A stretch of 64,000 bases of DNA from Flavobacterium suncheonense GH29-5 = DSM 17707 (GTDB lineage: Bacteria > Bacteroidota > Bacteroidia > Flavobacteriales > Flavobacteriaceae), in NCBI RefSeq assembly GCF_000430025.1, contig NZ_AUCZ01000009.1, positions 95,251 through 159,250 of the forward strand. Direction: 5' to 3'. Made by a program: the position numbers and the translations under genes. Below, piece by piece: positions 38,508 to 47,466 of this stretch (within the stretch, counting starts at the first letter, position 1; every line of letters starts with the position of its first letter). The notes below the pieces were generated by a model, which had not been told where the DNA came from, did not search any database, and saw nothing but the letters and a program-made list of their open reading frames with translations.

Positions 38508-39449
38508 ATGTCACACATTGAACCGGAAGCAAAAATTTTTGCATGTTCACAAAGTGTCTATCTTGCTGAGAAAATAGCGGCGCACTACGGTGTGGAGCTG
38601 GGCAAGGTAACGTTCTCAAAGTACAGTGATGGTGAATTTCAGCCGTCTTTTGAAGAGTCCATCCGCGGATTGCGCGTTTTTTTAGTGTGTTCGACTTTTC
38701 CAAGTACCGATAATTTAATGGAGCTCCTGTTAATGATCGATGCGGCGAAAAGAGCTTCGGCCCGACACATTACCGCGGTAATTCCGTATTTCGGTTGGGC
38801 CCGTCAGGACCGTAAAGACAAGCCGAGAGTGCCGATAGGGGCAAAACTGGTAGCCAAATTGCTGGAAGCCGCTGGAGCCACCCGAATCATGACCATGGAT
38901 TTACACGCCGATCAGATTCAGGGCTTTTTCGAAAAACCGGTAGACCACCTGTTCGCGTCAACGATTTTCCTGCCGTATGTGAGAAGTCTGAATCTGGAAA
39001 ATCTGACTATCGCCTCTCCGGATATGGGCGGTTCCAAAAGAGCCTATGCCTATTCCAAGTTTTTGGAGTCGGATGTGGTAATCTGTTACAAACAGCGCAA
39101 ACAGGCTAACGTTATCGATACCATGGAATTGATTGGCGATGTTCGCGGACGCAATGTAATTCTGGTAGACGACATGGTCGACACCGGAGGAACCTTGGCC
39201 AAAGCTGCCGACATGATGATGGAGCGCGGCGCTTTAAGTGTAAGAGCCATTTGTACGCACGCCATTTTATCCGGCGGAGCTTATGAGAAAATAGAAAACT
39301 CTAAAATTGAGGAATTAATCGTAACCGATTCCATTCCGTTAAAAAAAGAGAGTTCTAAAATAAAAGTTGTATCTTGCGCCCCATTATTTGCAGAAGTAAT
39401 GCACATGGTACAAAACAACAACTCGATTAGCGGGAAGTTTTTAATGTAG
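38508..39449 (+). CDS. prs: ribose-phosphate pyrophosphokinase
   Basis: 313 residues. It makes PRPP from ribose-5-phosphate and ATP. Motifs: KYSDGEFQPSFEESIRG, IPYFGWARQDRKDKPR, TMDLHADQIQGFF, and the PRPP-binding loop VILVDDMVDTGGTLAKAA. It lies 29 bases upstream of rplY, the same order as in many bacteria, where prs and ctc are neighbours. Confidence 0.98.
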   Translation: MSHIEPEAKIFACSQSVYLAEKIAAHYGVELGKVTFSKYSDGEFQPSFEESIRGLRVFLVCSTFPSTDNLMELLLMIDAAKRASARHITAVIPYFGWARQDRKDKPRVPIGAKLVAKLLEAAGATRIMTMDLHADQIQGFFEKPVDHLFASTIFLPYVRSLNLENLTIASPDMGGSKRAYAYSKFLESDVVICYKQRKQANVIDTMELIGDVRGRNVILVDDMVDTGGTLAKAADMMMERGALSVRAICTHAILSGGAYEKIENSKIEELIVTDSIPLKKESSKIKVVSCAPLFAEVMHMVQNNNSISGKFLM

Positions 39450-39478
39450 AATTTTATTAATTATTTAAATATTTCACT

Positions 39479-40087
39479 ATGAAATCAATTACGATCAAAG
39501 GATCTGAAAGAGAAAGCGTGGGCAAGTCGGCAACGAAAGCGGCACGTAATGCTGGAATGGTACCTTGCGTGTTATACGGAGGAGATCAACCAGTACATTT
39601 TATCGCTGAGGAAAAAGCGTTTAAAAGTCTAGTATACACTCCAAACGTGCACACAGTAGCAGTTGAATTGGCTAGTGGAAAAAATTATGAGGCTATCCTT
39701 CAGGATATCCAGTTTGACCCGGTGTCCGACAAAATTTTACACATCGATTTCTATCAGTTAGATCCTAAAAAGGAAATTACTATGGAAGTACCTGTAAAAG
39801 TAGTTGGTAACTCTAAAGGAGTTATGGCTGGTGGGGTGTTACGTCTTAACCAACGTAAACTGAAAGTAAGAGCTTTACCAAGTAACTTACCAGACTTCGT
39901 GGAAGCTGATATCACGGAGTTAGAAATGGGTAACAAATTGTACATTACTAAAATCCCTACTAACAATTTCAAATTGTTACACCCGGACAATACAGTAGTG
40001 GCTCAGGTTCGTATTTCACGTGCGGCGATGAAAGCAGCTCAGGAAGCAGCCAAAGCAGAAAAAGGAGCAAAAGGAAAGAAAAAATAA
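39479..40087 (+). CDS. rplY: 50S ribosomal protein L25/general stress protein Ctc
   Basis: 202 residues: the 5S-rRNA-binding L25 domain (residues 1-90, [26 protein letters not shown]) plus the TL5/Ctc C-terminal beta domain (about 95-185), then a Lys/Ala-rich tail ([12 protein letters not shown]). It is in an operon with prs and is followed by a terminator. Confidence 0.96.
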   Translation: MKSITIKGSERESVGKSATKAARNAGMVPCVLYGGDQPVHFIAEEKAFKSLVYTPNVHTVAVELASGKNYEAILQDIQFDPVSDKILHIDFYQLDPKKEITMEVPVKVVGNSKGVMAGGVLRLNQRKLKVRALPSNLPDFVEADITELEMGNKLYITKIPTNNFKLLHPDNTVVAQVRISRAAMKAAQEAAKAEKGAKGKKK

Positions 40088-40111
40088 TTTTCGATCTTAT
40101 CCATATCAAGA

Positions 40112-40138
40112 AGTCCCGATTTTGTCGGGACTTTTTTT
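40112..40138 (+). terminator. terminator after rplY
   Basis: Perfect 8-bp stem AGTCCCGA/TCGGGACT, 5-base loop, T run 40132-40138. Confidence 0.9.
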
Positions 40139-40145
40139 ATTCCTT

Positions 40146-40400
40146 CCTTTGGAGAGGTGTCCGTAGGACGGGGTGATTTTTAAGTAACCGTTATAGATTG
40201 TGCCCGCCTTTTTTCTTTTAATTCGTGCATTCGTGGTTACACATTTATTTTAACCACGAATGCACGAATTTTATTTGTCGATGATTTTTATTGGAGCGAG
40301 TGGTTTGGTCTTTTTTAGTAAAGGCAATTCCCGCTGTCCGTTATAGTTCTCCGCTGCGCTGCGAAGCTGTCACTCCCATCGGGGCTATTTTAAGTGGATT
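40146..40400. repeat. non-coding rplY-pth gap carrying repeat-like elements
   Basis: No gene is seen here. The gap contains an element with GTCC-GTA-GGAC and a G-run (40146-40180). It also has a perfect 20-bp inverted repeat with 11-base spacer (40220-40239 with 40251-40270), and a segment CCCGCTGTCCG ... CCCATCGGGGCTA (about 40330-40388). The first and last resemble intergenic repeats I recall from other Flavobacterium genomes; copy number cannot be tested in this window. Confidence 0.5.
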
Positions 40401-40410
40401 TGCCGCCTTT

Positions 40411-40441
40411 TTGGAAACGTTTTGAAATTCCACTACTTTTG
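40411..40441 (+). promoter_or_regulatory. promoter for pth
   Basis: TTG 40411-40413 and TACTTTTG 40434-40441, spacing 20. The -7 element ends four bases before ATG 40446, so the transcript may be leaderless, or a downstream GTG (40518) may be the start. Confidence 0.65.
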
Positions 40442-40445
40442 CTTT

Positions 40446-41087
40446 ATGAAATGGCTTGTAAACATCTTCAGAAAAGAAATTCCGCAAGGCGAACGCCACG
40501 ATAAAAACAACAGCGAAGTGAGTAAAAAATTTTTAATAGTAGGTTTGGGCAACATCGGCGCCGAATACGTAAATACCCGTCACAACATCGGCTTTAAAAT
40601 CCTCGATCATCTGGCTAAAAAGGAATCCCTTTCTTTTGAAACCGCCAAATTGGGTGCCGTAGCCGAATACAAAGTAAAAGGCAGAACCCTGATTCTTCTC
40701 AAACCCAACACCTACATGAACCTGAGCGGAAAAGCAGTTCAGTACTGGATGGAAAAAGAGAAAATCACCAAAGAGAACATCCTGGTTATCACTGATGATC
40801 TGAATCTGCCCTTCGGTACTATCCGTATCAAACCCAAAGGCAGCGACGGCGGACACAACGGTTTGAAAAACATTCAGCAGGTTTTAAATTCTGCGGATTA
40901 TCCGCGCTTCCGTTTCGGCATCAGCGATGCTTTCAAAAAAGGAAAACAGGTCGATTACGTTTTGGGCGAATGGGACGAAGCGGAAAAAGCCAAACTGCCG
41001 GAGCGTATGGATGTGGCTGTACAGGTCATAACTTCGTTCGCGTTAGCCGGTTTGGGGAATACCATGAGTGAGTTCAACGGGAAATAG
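40446..41087 (+). CDS. pth: peptidyl-tRNA hydrolase
   Basis: 213 residues from ATG 40446. It releases tRNA from stalled peptidyl-tRNA. Core motifs: FLIVGLGNIGAEYVNTRHNIGF (catalytic His in TRHN), LLKPNTYMNLSGKAV, LVITDDLNLPFGTIRIKPKG and GGHNGLKNI. The first 24 residues (MKWLVNIFRKE...) precede the usual family start and are absent if GTG 40518 is used. The strong promoter placement makes the start uncertain. A TTG at 40422 lies within the promoter and is rejected. Confidence 0.95.
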   Translation: MKWLVNIFRKEIPQGERHDKNNSEVSKKFLIVGLGNIGAEYVNTRHNIGFKILDHLAKKESLSFETAKLGAVAEYKVKGRTLILLKPNTYMNLSGKAVQYWMEKEKITKENILVITDDLNLPFGTIRIKPKGSDGGHNGLKNIQQVLNSADYPRFRFGISDAFKKGKQVDYVLGEWDEAEKAKLPERMDVAVQVITSFALAGLGNTMSEFNGK

Positions 41088-41125
41088 TTGGCAAACTTTT
41101 TGGTATCTTTAAGAAAAATTGCATT

Positions 41126-41653
41126 ATGAAAAAATTATCCCTGCTTTCCATAGCATTGTGTTTTTCATGTCACACTCAGAAGATCGCCATGGCTAAAACA
41201 TCCGAACTGCTGAAAAGCAACATCGAATCGGTTTGTCCCGAAGACGGCGCTTGTACGTTGGAGTTGCAGAAAAACAAAAGCATAGCCGTAAAAACGGATA
41301 TCACGGGAAAACTGTATTGCGATTTGGAAGACCATCCGGGTACCTCGGTGATTCATTATGTATACACCCGAAACACCGATCCGGAGCTGCAGGACGGGCA
41401 ACATCGCGAAGAAATTATATTTGAGATTGACAATACGGTATCCGAACTTGATTTGAATAATTGGAATTTGAGCCAGACCAAAATGATTTTCGGACGACAT
41501 TGTTTCTGCAGGGGGCAGGCTGGTTATTTTGTTGTAAAACAGGGAAAATTAAGGCTGCAACATACTAAAGAGGCCTTGCGTTTTGTTTTGGATTTTACAG
41601 TTACAGAAGTGCCACAAACACTTACTCAGGTAAAAGGCACATTTACGCAATAA
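41126..41653 (+). CDS. hypothetical lipoprotein
   Basis: 175 residues with a short lipoprotein-type signal (LSLLSIALCFSCHTQK; lipobox CFSC with Cys at residue 15). The mature part is beta-rich and contains Cys residues in VCPEDGACTLEL, KLYCDLE and GRHCFCRGQAG, which could form disulfides outside the cytoplasm. I do not recognise a family. It is 38 bases after pth; a TATCTTTA near-consensus -7 box (41104-41111) may give it its own promoter. Confidence 0.7.
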   Translation: MKKLSLLSIALCFSCHTQKIAMAKTSELLKSNIESVCPEDGACTLELQKNKSIAVKTDITGKLYCDLEDHPGTSVIHYVYTRNTDPELQDGQHREEIIFEIDNTVSELDLNNWNLSQTKMIFGRHCFCRGQAGYFVVKQGKLRLQHTKEALRFVLDFTVTEVPQTLTQVKGTFTQ

Positions 41654-41655
41654 AA

Positions 41656-41687
41656 AAAGCTCCTCGTAAAAGGAGCTTTTTATTTTT
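41656..41687. terminator. bidirectional terminator between convergent genes
   Basis: AAAGCTCCT/AGGAGCTTT hairpin with a T-rich tail on plus and an A run on the other side. It serves the lipoprotein gene (plus) and the metallopeptidase gene at 41701 (minus). Confidence 0.85.
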
Positions 41688-41700
41688 AGTATGGGGTGAA

Positions 41701-44388
41701 TTAATTGATTACAATTTTCTTCACTTCTTTTCTCTCACCATCCTGGACCGTAACCATATAGATTCCGGATTGTACGTGATTTAATTGTACATTTTGGTTG
41801 AAAGTTCCCGTGTTTTGGTAATTCTTTTCAAACACCAAGCGGCCTCTCATATCGTGAACTCCAACTTTTATGTTGTTCCCGGTATTTGAGTCGAAGTTTA
41901 TTGTAAAGGCTCCGTTGTTCGGATTAGGATAAATAGAGAAGTTTTCCAATCCGAAATTTTCCGAAGCAAGCGTAACATTTTGATAACAGATGTTTAAAGA
42001 GTAGCTGTTTAAAGTGCCATTGTTGGCGGTTACCACGTCGGCAATCGCTAATCGCCAGGTTCCTGCAGCGTTCATGCCATCAAAAGCGCTTAAAGCATTT
42101 AAAGGTTTATAAGCATTTCCGCCATTAATACCGGCGCAACTCATTGCTACCCCTTCATCATCAAAAGTTGTATTCATGTTGGCAAAAGTGGTTCCGCAAC
42201 CTTGTTGGTAAAGAACTAAATCTACCATGCTGCTTCCAGGTTTTACCAATCCGATATACAAATCATTGATTCTTGGGTGTGTGATGTTAACGGTTGCGTT
42301 GAAATCTGTTATGGTAACATTGTCAGGTACATTCACAGTACCGAATGCCTGCCATGCTAAAGGATTTTGAGCGGCAATCGTATTCGCTCCGATAGTAGCG
42401 TTGTAGGTGTTACAAACGTTGGTTACCTGGTAGCCGATGGAAATGTTTTTGGAAAGAGCGTAGAAAATATTGCCGACAGCTTCAACCATAATTCTACAGA
42501 AAGGAGCCGACACACTTGGTACTGTAATGGTTTCGGAACCATCGTTAGGAGTATTGGCCACTAAAGTGGTAAAAGTAGCTCCGTTATCAGATGAGAACAA
42601 AATATTTACGGTAGCAGTATTGATTCCGTTTCCGGTTGTGCCCGCAACATTCCAGGTAATGGTTTGTGATGATCCCTGTGTCCAGATAGTGTTGTCAACA
42701 CTTGGGGAAGTAATTGTAAAAGGACCAACATTTGCAGTGGTAACGGTCATGTTTGCCCTGGCTGTCTGCCCCCCTGTCGGTGTTTGATTGTCGCGAACGG
42801 TTAAGGCAAAATTTAAAGTTCTGGCCACATTTGGTGTAACTTCATAGGCTGGTGTTAAATTGTTGTCTAAAACATCTGCAAATCTTGGAAAATAGCGTTT
42901 TGGAGATGTTGTTGGACTAAAAGATCTGTAAACAGGTCCGGTAGTTTGTGTCGTGGTTGGTAAGTTAACACCCGATGCCGCGTTTGTTTGTTCCCAGCAG
43001 TAGGTAAGGGCAGCCGATGGGTCTGCATCTGTAGCATTTCCAGTCAAAACAAAGGCAGTTCCGTAAGGTATTGTATAATTAGTTAAAGGCGTAATAACAG
43101 GAGCTGTGTTACCGTTATTGGTCTGAGGGGCACAGTTTCCGGCTCCAATCATGTGGGCATTCATGCTCGCAATACTAACTGCGTGAAAATACGCATCGGA
43201 GTTAGGCTGCACATCAGGTCCGCAAATACCGGCATAAGCCATGATGGTTGAGCCACTGGCAGGTTCAACAGCATCGGGAGCACTTCCGTTTCCGGAGCAG
43301 TTTCCGCCAGTACCGCTAAACGAGTGAGGTCCTCCAAATTGGTGTCCCATTTCGTGCGCTACATAGTCAATATCGTAAGGGTCACCTACAGGAGCAGGTG
43401 ATCCGGTGATTCCTCTGGCTTTTTGTCCTGATATACAAACCACGCCAAGACCGGCTAAACCACCACCACCAGTACTAACGGTATGACCGATGTCGTAATT
43501 GGCATCTCCAATTGCACCGTTAATTACGGTTTGACTCTGTCCAATTAAAAGGTTTGCATTGGTGTTGTTAAAGCTGTCGGTAGTAACAAATATGATATCA
43601 TCGTTGTTTGCTACTAAATTCATGCGCAACGACATGTCTCGTTCATAAACTCCGTTAACACGTGTCATGGTAACAACCATGGCAGCTAAAACGGTTGCCT
43701 TTTTTTCGGCATCGGTAACTTCCGTTTGTGGCGATGCATTAATATGGTAAGCTGCGTACTCAATTGTACAAGCCATTGCCAAACGGTATTGTCTGAATTT
43801 GCCATCTGTTGCCTGTGCTACGGTTGCAGTATTCTGTTTTAGAGCAGTCTCAGGAGTGTCTTCAAAATGACAAGTGAAACCTTCTGTTTCTCTGATGTTT
43901 TTTCTGCTGTAGACGATGTAGTTGTTCAGGTCTTTTGTATAGGTATCGATGTAGAAAGTTCCTTCGTTTCCTGAAAGAGCCATTACATGCAATCCAAAAA
44001 CCGTCACACTAAAACGAATGGATGCGGTTTTGTCATCAATACCTTTTCCGATGTACGACTTGATATCGGGATATTTATCCGCTAATTCTTTTTCCATAAC
44101 GGGTGCTTCGTAAATACGAAATCGGGCTAATTCACCCTTTGGATTCGGGAATGTGATAACCGTGTTGGAAGTTATTCCTTCGGAGTCTAATGGAGCACTG
44201 GATAAGTCGGTTTTTAACTGATTGAAATTTAAATTAAAAAGTTTGTAATCGGAAGGGATGGTTTTCCTTTCAAATTTTTCAAGAGACGAGAGTCTTTCTT
44301 CTGAAACGGCCCTCCAAAGTTTGTCCTGAGCTGTGGCGGTTATTACCACTGCAAAGAAAAACAATAGGGTTAGTAAAGTTTTTTTCAT
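41701..44388 (-). CDS. reprolysin-like zinc metallopeptidase, T9SS type A signal (array copy 1)
   Basis: 895 residues. Signal peptide MKKTLLTLLFFFAVVITATAQ; prodomain to about 205 with Cys173 (GFTCHFED); catalytic site HEMGHQFGGPH (His345, His349, His355) with Met-turn STIMAYAG. This is the most divergent array copy: it lacks the CIGCVC loop (GLGVVCISG instead) and adds Cys near 368 and 389. Then come Ig/PKD-like domains, a P-domain (about 660-800) and the type A signal FSIYPNPNNGAF ... GRLVFEKNYQNTG ... KKIVIN. A TACATTTG -7 element (44424-44431, minus) precedes it. Predicted extracellular peptidase. Confidence 0.92.
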   Translation of the reverse strand: MKKTLLTLLFFFAVVITATAQDKLWRAVSEERLSSLEKFERKTIPSDYKLFNLNFNQLKTDLSSAPLDSEGITSNTVITFPNPKGELARFRIYEAPVMEKELADKYPDIKSYIGKGIDDKTASIRFSVTVFGLHVMALSGNEGTFYIDTYTKDLNNYIVYSRKNIRETEGFTCHFEDTPETALKQNTATVAQATDGKFRQYRLAMACTIEYAAYHINASPQTEVTDAEKKATVLAAMVVTMTRVNGVYERDMSLRMNLVANNDDIIFVTTDSFNNTNANLLIGQSQTVINGAIGDANYDIGHTVSTGGGGLAGLGVVCISGQKARGITGSPAPVGDPYDIDYVAHEMGHQFGGPHSFSGTGGNCSGNGSAPDAVEPASGSTIMAYAGICGPDVQPNSDAYFHAVSIASMNAHMIGAGNCAPQTNNGNTAPVITPLTNYTIPYGTAFVLTGNATDADPSAALTYCWEQTNAASGVNLPTTTQTTGPVYRSFSPTTSPKRYFPRFADVLDNNLTPAYEVTPNVARTLNFALTVRDNQTPTGGQTARANMTVTTANVGPFTITSPSVDNTIWTQGSSQTITWNVAGTTGNGINTATVNILFSSDNGATFTTLVANTPNDGSETITVPSVSAPFCRIMVEAVGNIFYALSKNISIGYQVTNVCNTYNATIGANTIAAQNPLAWQAFGTVNVPDNVTITDFNATVNITHPRINDLYIGLVKPGSSMVDLVLYQQGCGTTFANMNTTFDDEGVAMSCAGINGGNAYKPLNALSAFDGMNAAGTWRLAIADVVTANNGTLNSYSLNICYQNVTLASENFGLENFSIYPNPNNGAFTINFDSNTGNNIKVGVHDMRGRLVFEKNYQNTGTFNQNVQLNHVQSGIYMVTVQDGERKEVKKIVIN

Positions 44389-44473
44389 GTTAGTTTTAGT
44401 TTTAAAAATTAATTAGTCGGTGTCAAATGTAATTTTTTTTTAAATAAAATACTAAAAAACAATTATTTAAAAT

Positions 44474-44502
44474 AAAAAAGGCATCTGTTTAAGATGCCTT
44501 TT
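44474..44502 (-). terminator. terminator after array copy 2
   Basis: On minus, stem GGCATCT/AGATGCC (44480-44486 with 44492-44498) followed by six T. Confidence 0.8.
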
Positions 44503-44520
44503 GTTGTAAAATGTCAATTA

Positions 44521-47340
44521 TTAGTTGATTGAAATTTTCTTAGTTTCCTTTCTTTCACCATCCTGAACCGTAACAATATAGATTCCGGATTGAACATTTT
44601 TTAATTGGATGTTTTGATTGAACGTTCCGGTATTTTGGTATTCGTTTTCAAATATTAAACGGCCTCTTAAGTCGTGTACGCCAACTTTAACGTTGTTGCC
44701 CGAATTAGAATCAAACTGAACGGTAAAGTTTCCGTTATTCGGGTTCGGATAGATTGTAAAATTCTCCAATCCGAAACTCTCGTTACCTAAAACAGGCACC
44801 ATTTGCGAGTAGCATAACTGGATTGTAAATGTGTTTAATGTGGCTCCTGTATTATTTCCGTCTACTACAGTGTCTTTAAAATAAAGTTTCCAGGCTCCGG
44901 CACTATTGTTTCCGTTGTAGCCGCTAATGTTTGCACTGGAGTATGGGGCAAATGCGTTTGAGAAGGTATTGTCGTTCACGTTGGCACAATTAACGGCTGT
45001 ACCTGTGGTATCAAACCATTTGTTCATGTTTGCACCGGTACAACCAGTGTTGTTATACCATAAAGCTGTATTTAATGATACTTGCCATGGGGCCATTAAC
45101 AATAAGTTAAATTGTCCGATATTCGGGTGTGTAACATTTGCATAAAAATTAGCATCTGTAATGGTAAATGAATCTGTAATGTTAACCGAAATACCAGGAT
45201 AAGATGTTCCTGTACTTTCCGTGATTGCAGAATTCAAGTTGAACGTATAATCATTACAAATATTTTGACTTTGGTAAGTATAATTACCAATCGCGATGTT
45301 TTTGGTGTTTACGTTGAAGAAGATGCTTCCGGACGCTTTAACCATAATACGACAGTTTGCGGCAGTTATGCTGGGAACTGTAATTGTTTGAGCACCGTCA
45401 TTAGGTGTGTTGGCAAGGAGTACTGTACTAAATGTGGCACCGTTGTCCGTAGAAAGTAAGATGTCTACGTTTGCCCCGCCTGTGCTGGTATTGGTATTGT
45501 TAACAGTCCAAGTGATGTTTTGTGTAGAACCCGGAGCCCAAACGATACCGTCAGTGTTTTGAGAAGTTACGGTTAAAGGACCTCTTGCCGCATCAATAGT
45601 AACAACCATGTTGTCGAAGTTGGTTTGGCCCACTTTTACAGGAGCAGTAGCGCTGTAAGGAGCATTATCTCTAACTGTTAGTCTGAAATTTAGAGTACGA
45701 GCTACCGAACTCAATGCTTCTACTACAATTTCAGAGCCATTCGTAGTGGTTGAACCCGATAAAATAGAACTCATCTGAGGGAAATATCTAATCGGGGAAG
45801 TGGTCGGGCTGAATGATCTCCAGTTTGGACCTGTTGTTTTAGTCGCGGAAGCTGCAGAAGCCGCACCTGTTTGCATGGCATCGTCATTGTCGTATTGCTC
45901 CCAGCTGTATGTTAAAGCATCTCCGGCATTGGCGTCAGTTGCAGAACCAATCAGCATAAAAGGAGTGCTTTTAGGAATGGTATAGTCGGCACCTGCATTT
46001 GCAACAGGAGTAGCGTTGTTCGCTGCAATATTTGTAGTAACCGGACAAGTTTTACCGGCCAAATTAGTTTGAATTTGGCTGATGCTTGCCGCATGGTATA
46101 CATCGATTGAGTGAGGAGCAACGTCCTCTGATGTAATACCAGCATATCCCATAATGGTTACACCGGATCCAACCTCCATGTTAACGCCAGAACCTTCATT
46201 GTTATTTGAAAAAGTATGGTTAGCACCTAATTGGTGCCCCACTTCATGCACAACATAGTCAATGTCGAAGTTGTCTCCTTGTGGAATACCGTCAGCAGGG
46301 GAAGTAAAGCCACTTCCTTTTTTCTTGTCATTAGGTGCAGCTGTATCATCAACGCATACACAACCAATACATCCTGCATTACCTCCACCTCCGGAAGCAC
46401 CGAATAAGTGTCCAATGTCGTATGCGGCATTGTTGGCTGCCAATGACGTTGAAGGACCTGTTAAACTTGAGCTCAAAGTATTTTGTAACTCTGTGTTCCA
46501 GGCACCTGAAGCCCCAGTTGCTGCTGGTGAATAAGGGTCAGTTGCAGCGTTATAATAAATTACGTTTGTAGATTGTGCCACCATATTTAAATGCAGGCCT
46601 AACTCCCTTTCATATACGCCGTTACAACGAGTAAGGGTGTTGTTGATAGCGGCTAAAACTAAAGCTACCTGTGCAGAAGAAGTAGCTCCAAAATAGTTAG
46701 AGTACTCTGCGGTAACGGATTGTGCCAAACGCATGGTTTTTAATTGTCCCGTGCTAGATTTTCCGGTAACATTCTGAACTTGAGAAGTTAGTCCGTTAAC
46801 CATGTTTTGGTCTTCGGTTGAACAAGTCCACCCTAATTTCCCTGCCTGTCTGTTTGATTTGAACACAGCATATACCGTGTGATCCTGAGAATATGGCTCA
46901 ATAAATTCATTTTCTTTACCGGTTCTGAAAACCATGGTTTGAATACCTTGTGGTGAGATGCTCAATTTTAAGGTAGCGAATTTGTCGGTAATACCTTTAC
47001 CCGAATAGGCTCTGATTTCAGGAAATTGTACCTGTAAATCCGCTTCGAAGTTAGATGCTTCATAGATTTCGAATTGTTCCAATTGGCCATTAACATTAGG
47101 AATCGAAACGATAACCGATTGAGAAGGGTTGTTGGTTTTAGAAAACAATTCTTGACGTAATGATCCGATGTTTAAATCGTACAGATCAAATTCTGTTGGG
47201 AAAGAAATTCGGTTAACACCTTTGTCTTTTGTTATTTTGTCTGTTGTTCCTTTATGAGCAGACCAAAATCTGTCTTTTTGCGCGTATCCCGTAGATAGTG
47301 CAAAAGCAGTTACTATGGTTAATAGTAATTTTTTTTTCAT
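44521..47340 (-). CDS. reprolysin-like zinc metallopeptidase, T9SS type A signal (array copy 2)
   Basis: 939 residues. Signal peptide MKKKLLLTIVTAFALSTGYAQ. Prodomain Cys in LGWTCSTEDQ. Catalytic motif HEVGHQLGANH with Met-turn TIMGYAG, preceded by NAGCIGCVCVDD. Ig/PKD-like domains, then a P-domain with extended loops (about 725-850), and a type A signal FTIYPNPNNGNF ... KKISIN. The upstream sequence (47341-47395) closely matches that of copy 1 and includes TACTTTTG (47375-47382, minus). Domain order and sequence place it closest to copy 4. Predicted secreted protease. Confidence 0.92.
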   Translation of the reverse strand: MKKKLLLTIVTAFALSTGYAQKDRFWSAHKGTTDKITKDKGVNRISFPTEFDLYDLNIGSLRQELFSKTNNPSQSVIVSIPNVNGQLEQFEIYEASNFEADLQVQFPEIRAYSGKGITDKFATLKLSISPQGIQTMVFRTGKENEFIEPYSQDHTVYAVFKSNRQAGKLGWTCSTEDQNMVNGLTSQVQNVTGKSSTGQLKTMRLAQSVTAEYSNYFGATSSAQVALVLAAINNTLTRCNGVYERELGLHLNMVAQSTNVIYYNAATDPYSPAATGASGAWNTELQNTLSSSLTGPSTSLAANNAAYDIGHLFGASGGGGNAGCIGCVCVDDTAAPNDKKKGSGFTSPADGIPQGDNFDIDYVVHEVGHQLGANHTFSNNNEGSGVNMEVGSGVTIMGYAGITSEDVAPHSIDVYHAASISQIQTNLAGKTCPVTTNIAANNATPVANAGADYTIPKSTPFMLIGSATDANAGDALTYSWEQYDNDDAMQTGAASAASATKTTGPNWRSFSPTTSPIRYFPQMSSILSGSTTTNGSEIVVEALSSVARTLNFRLTVRDNAPYSATAPVKVGQTNFDNMVVTIDAARGPLTVTSQNTDGIVWAPGSTQNITWTVNNTNTSTGGANVDILLSTDNGATFSTVLLANTPNDGAQTITVPSITAANCRIMVKASGSIFFNVNTKNIAIGNYTYQSQNICNDYTFNLNSAITESTGTSYPGISVNITDSFTITDANFYANVTHPNIGQFNLLLMAPWQVSLNTALWYNNTGCTGANMNKWFDTTGTAVNCANVNDNTFSNAFAPYSSANISGYNGNNSAGAWKLYFKDTVVDGNNTGATLNTFTIQLCYSQMVPVLGNESFGLENFTIYPNPNNGNFTVQFDSNSGNNVKVGVHDLRGRLIFENEYQNTGTFNQNIQLKNVQSGIYIVTVQDGERKETKKISIN

Positions 47341-47423
47341 GTTAGTTTTAGTTTGAAAAATAATTAGTTGGTGTCAAAAGTAATTTTTTTTTGAGAAAAA
47401 ACTAATAAGTAGTGTGTTAAAAT

Positions 47424-47450
47424 AAAAGGCACCTAAACTAGATGCCTTTT
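47424..47450 (-). terminator. terminator after array copy 3
   Basis: On minus, a GGCA/TGCC-based stem with one internal mismatch, then AAAA on plus (T run on minus). Weaker than its counterpart at 44474. Confidence 0.6.
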
Positions 47451-47466
47451 ATTGTTGAAAATAAAA

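Noticed and set aside
40422..40445. TTG start for pth
   Set aside because: It lies between the -33 and -7 elements of the pth promoter.
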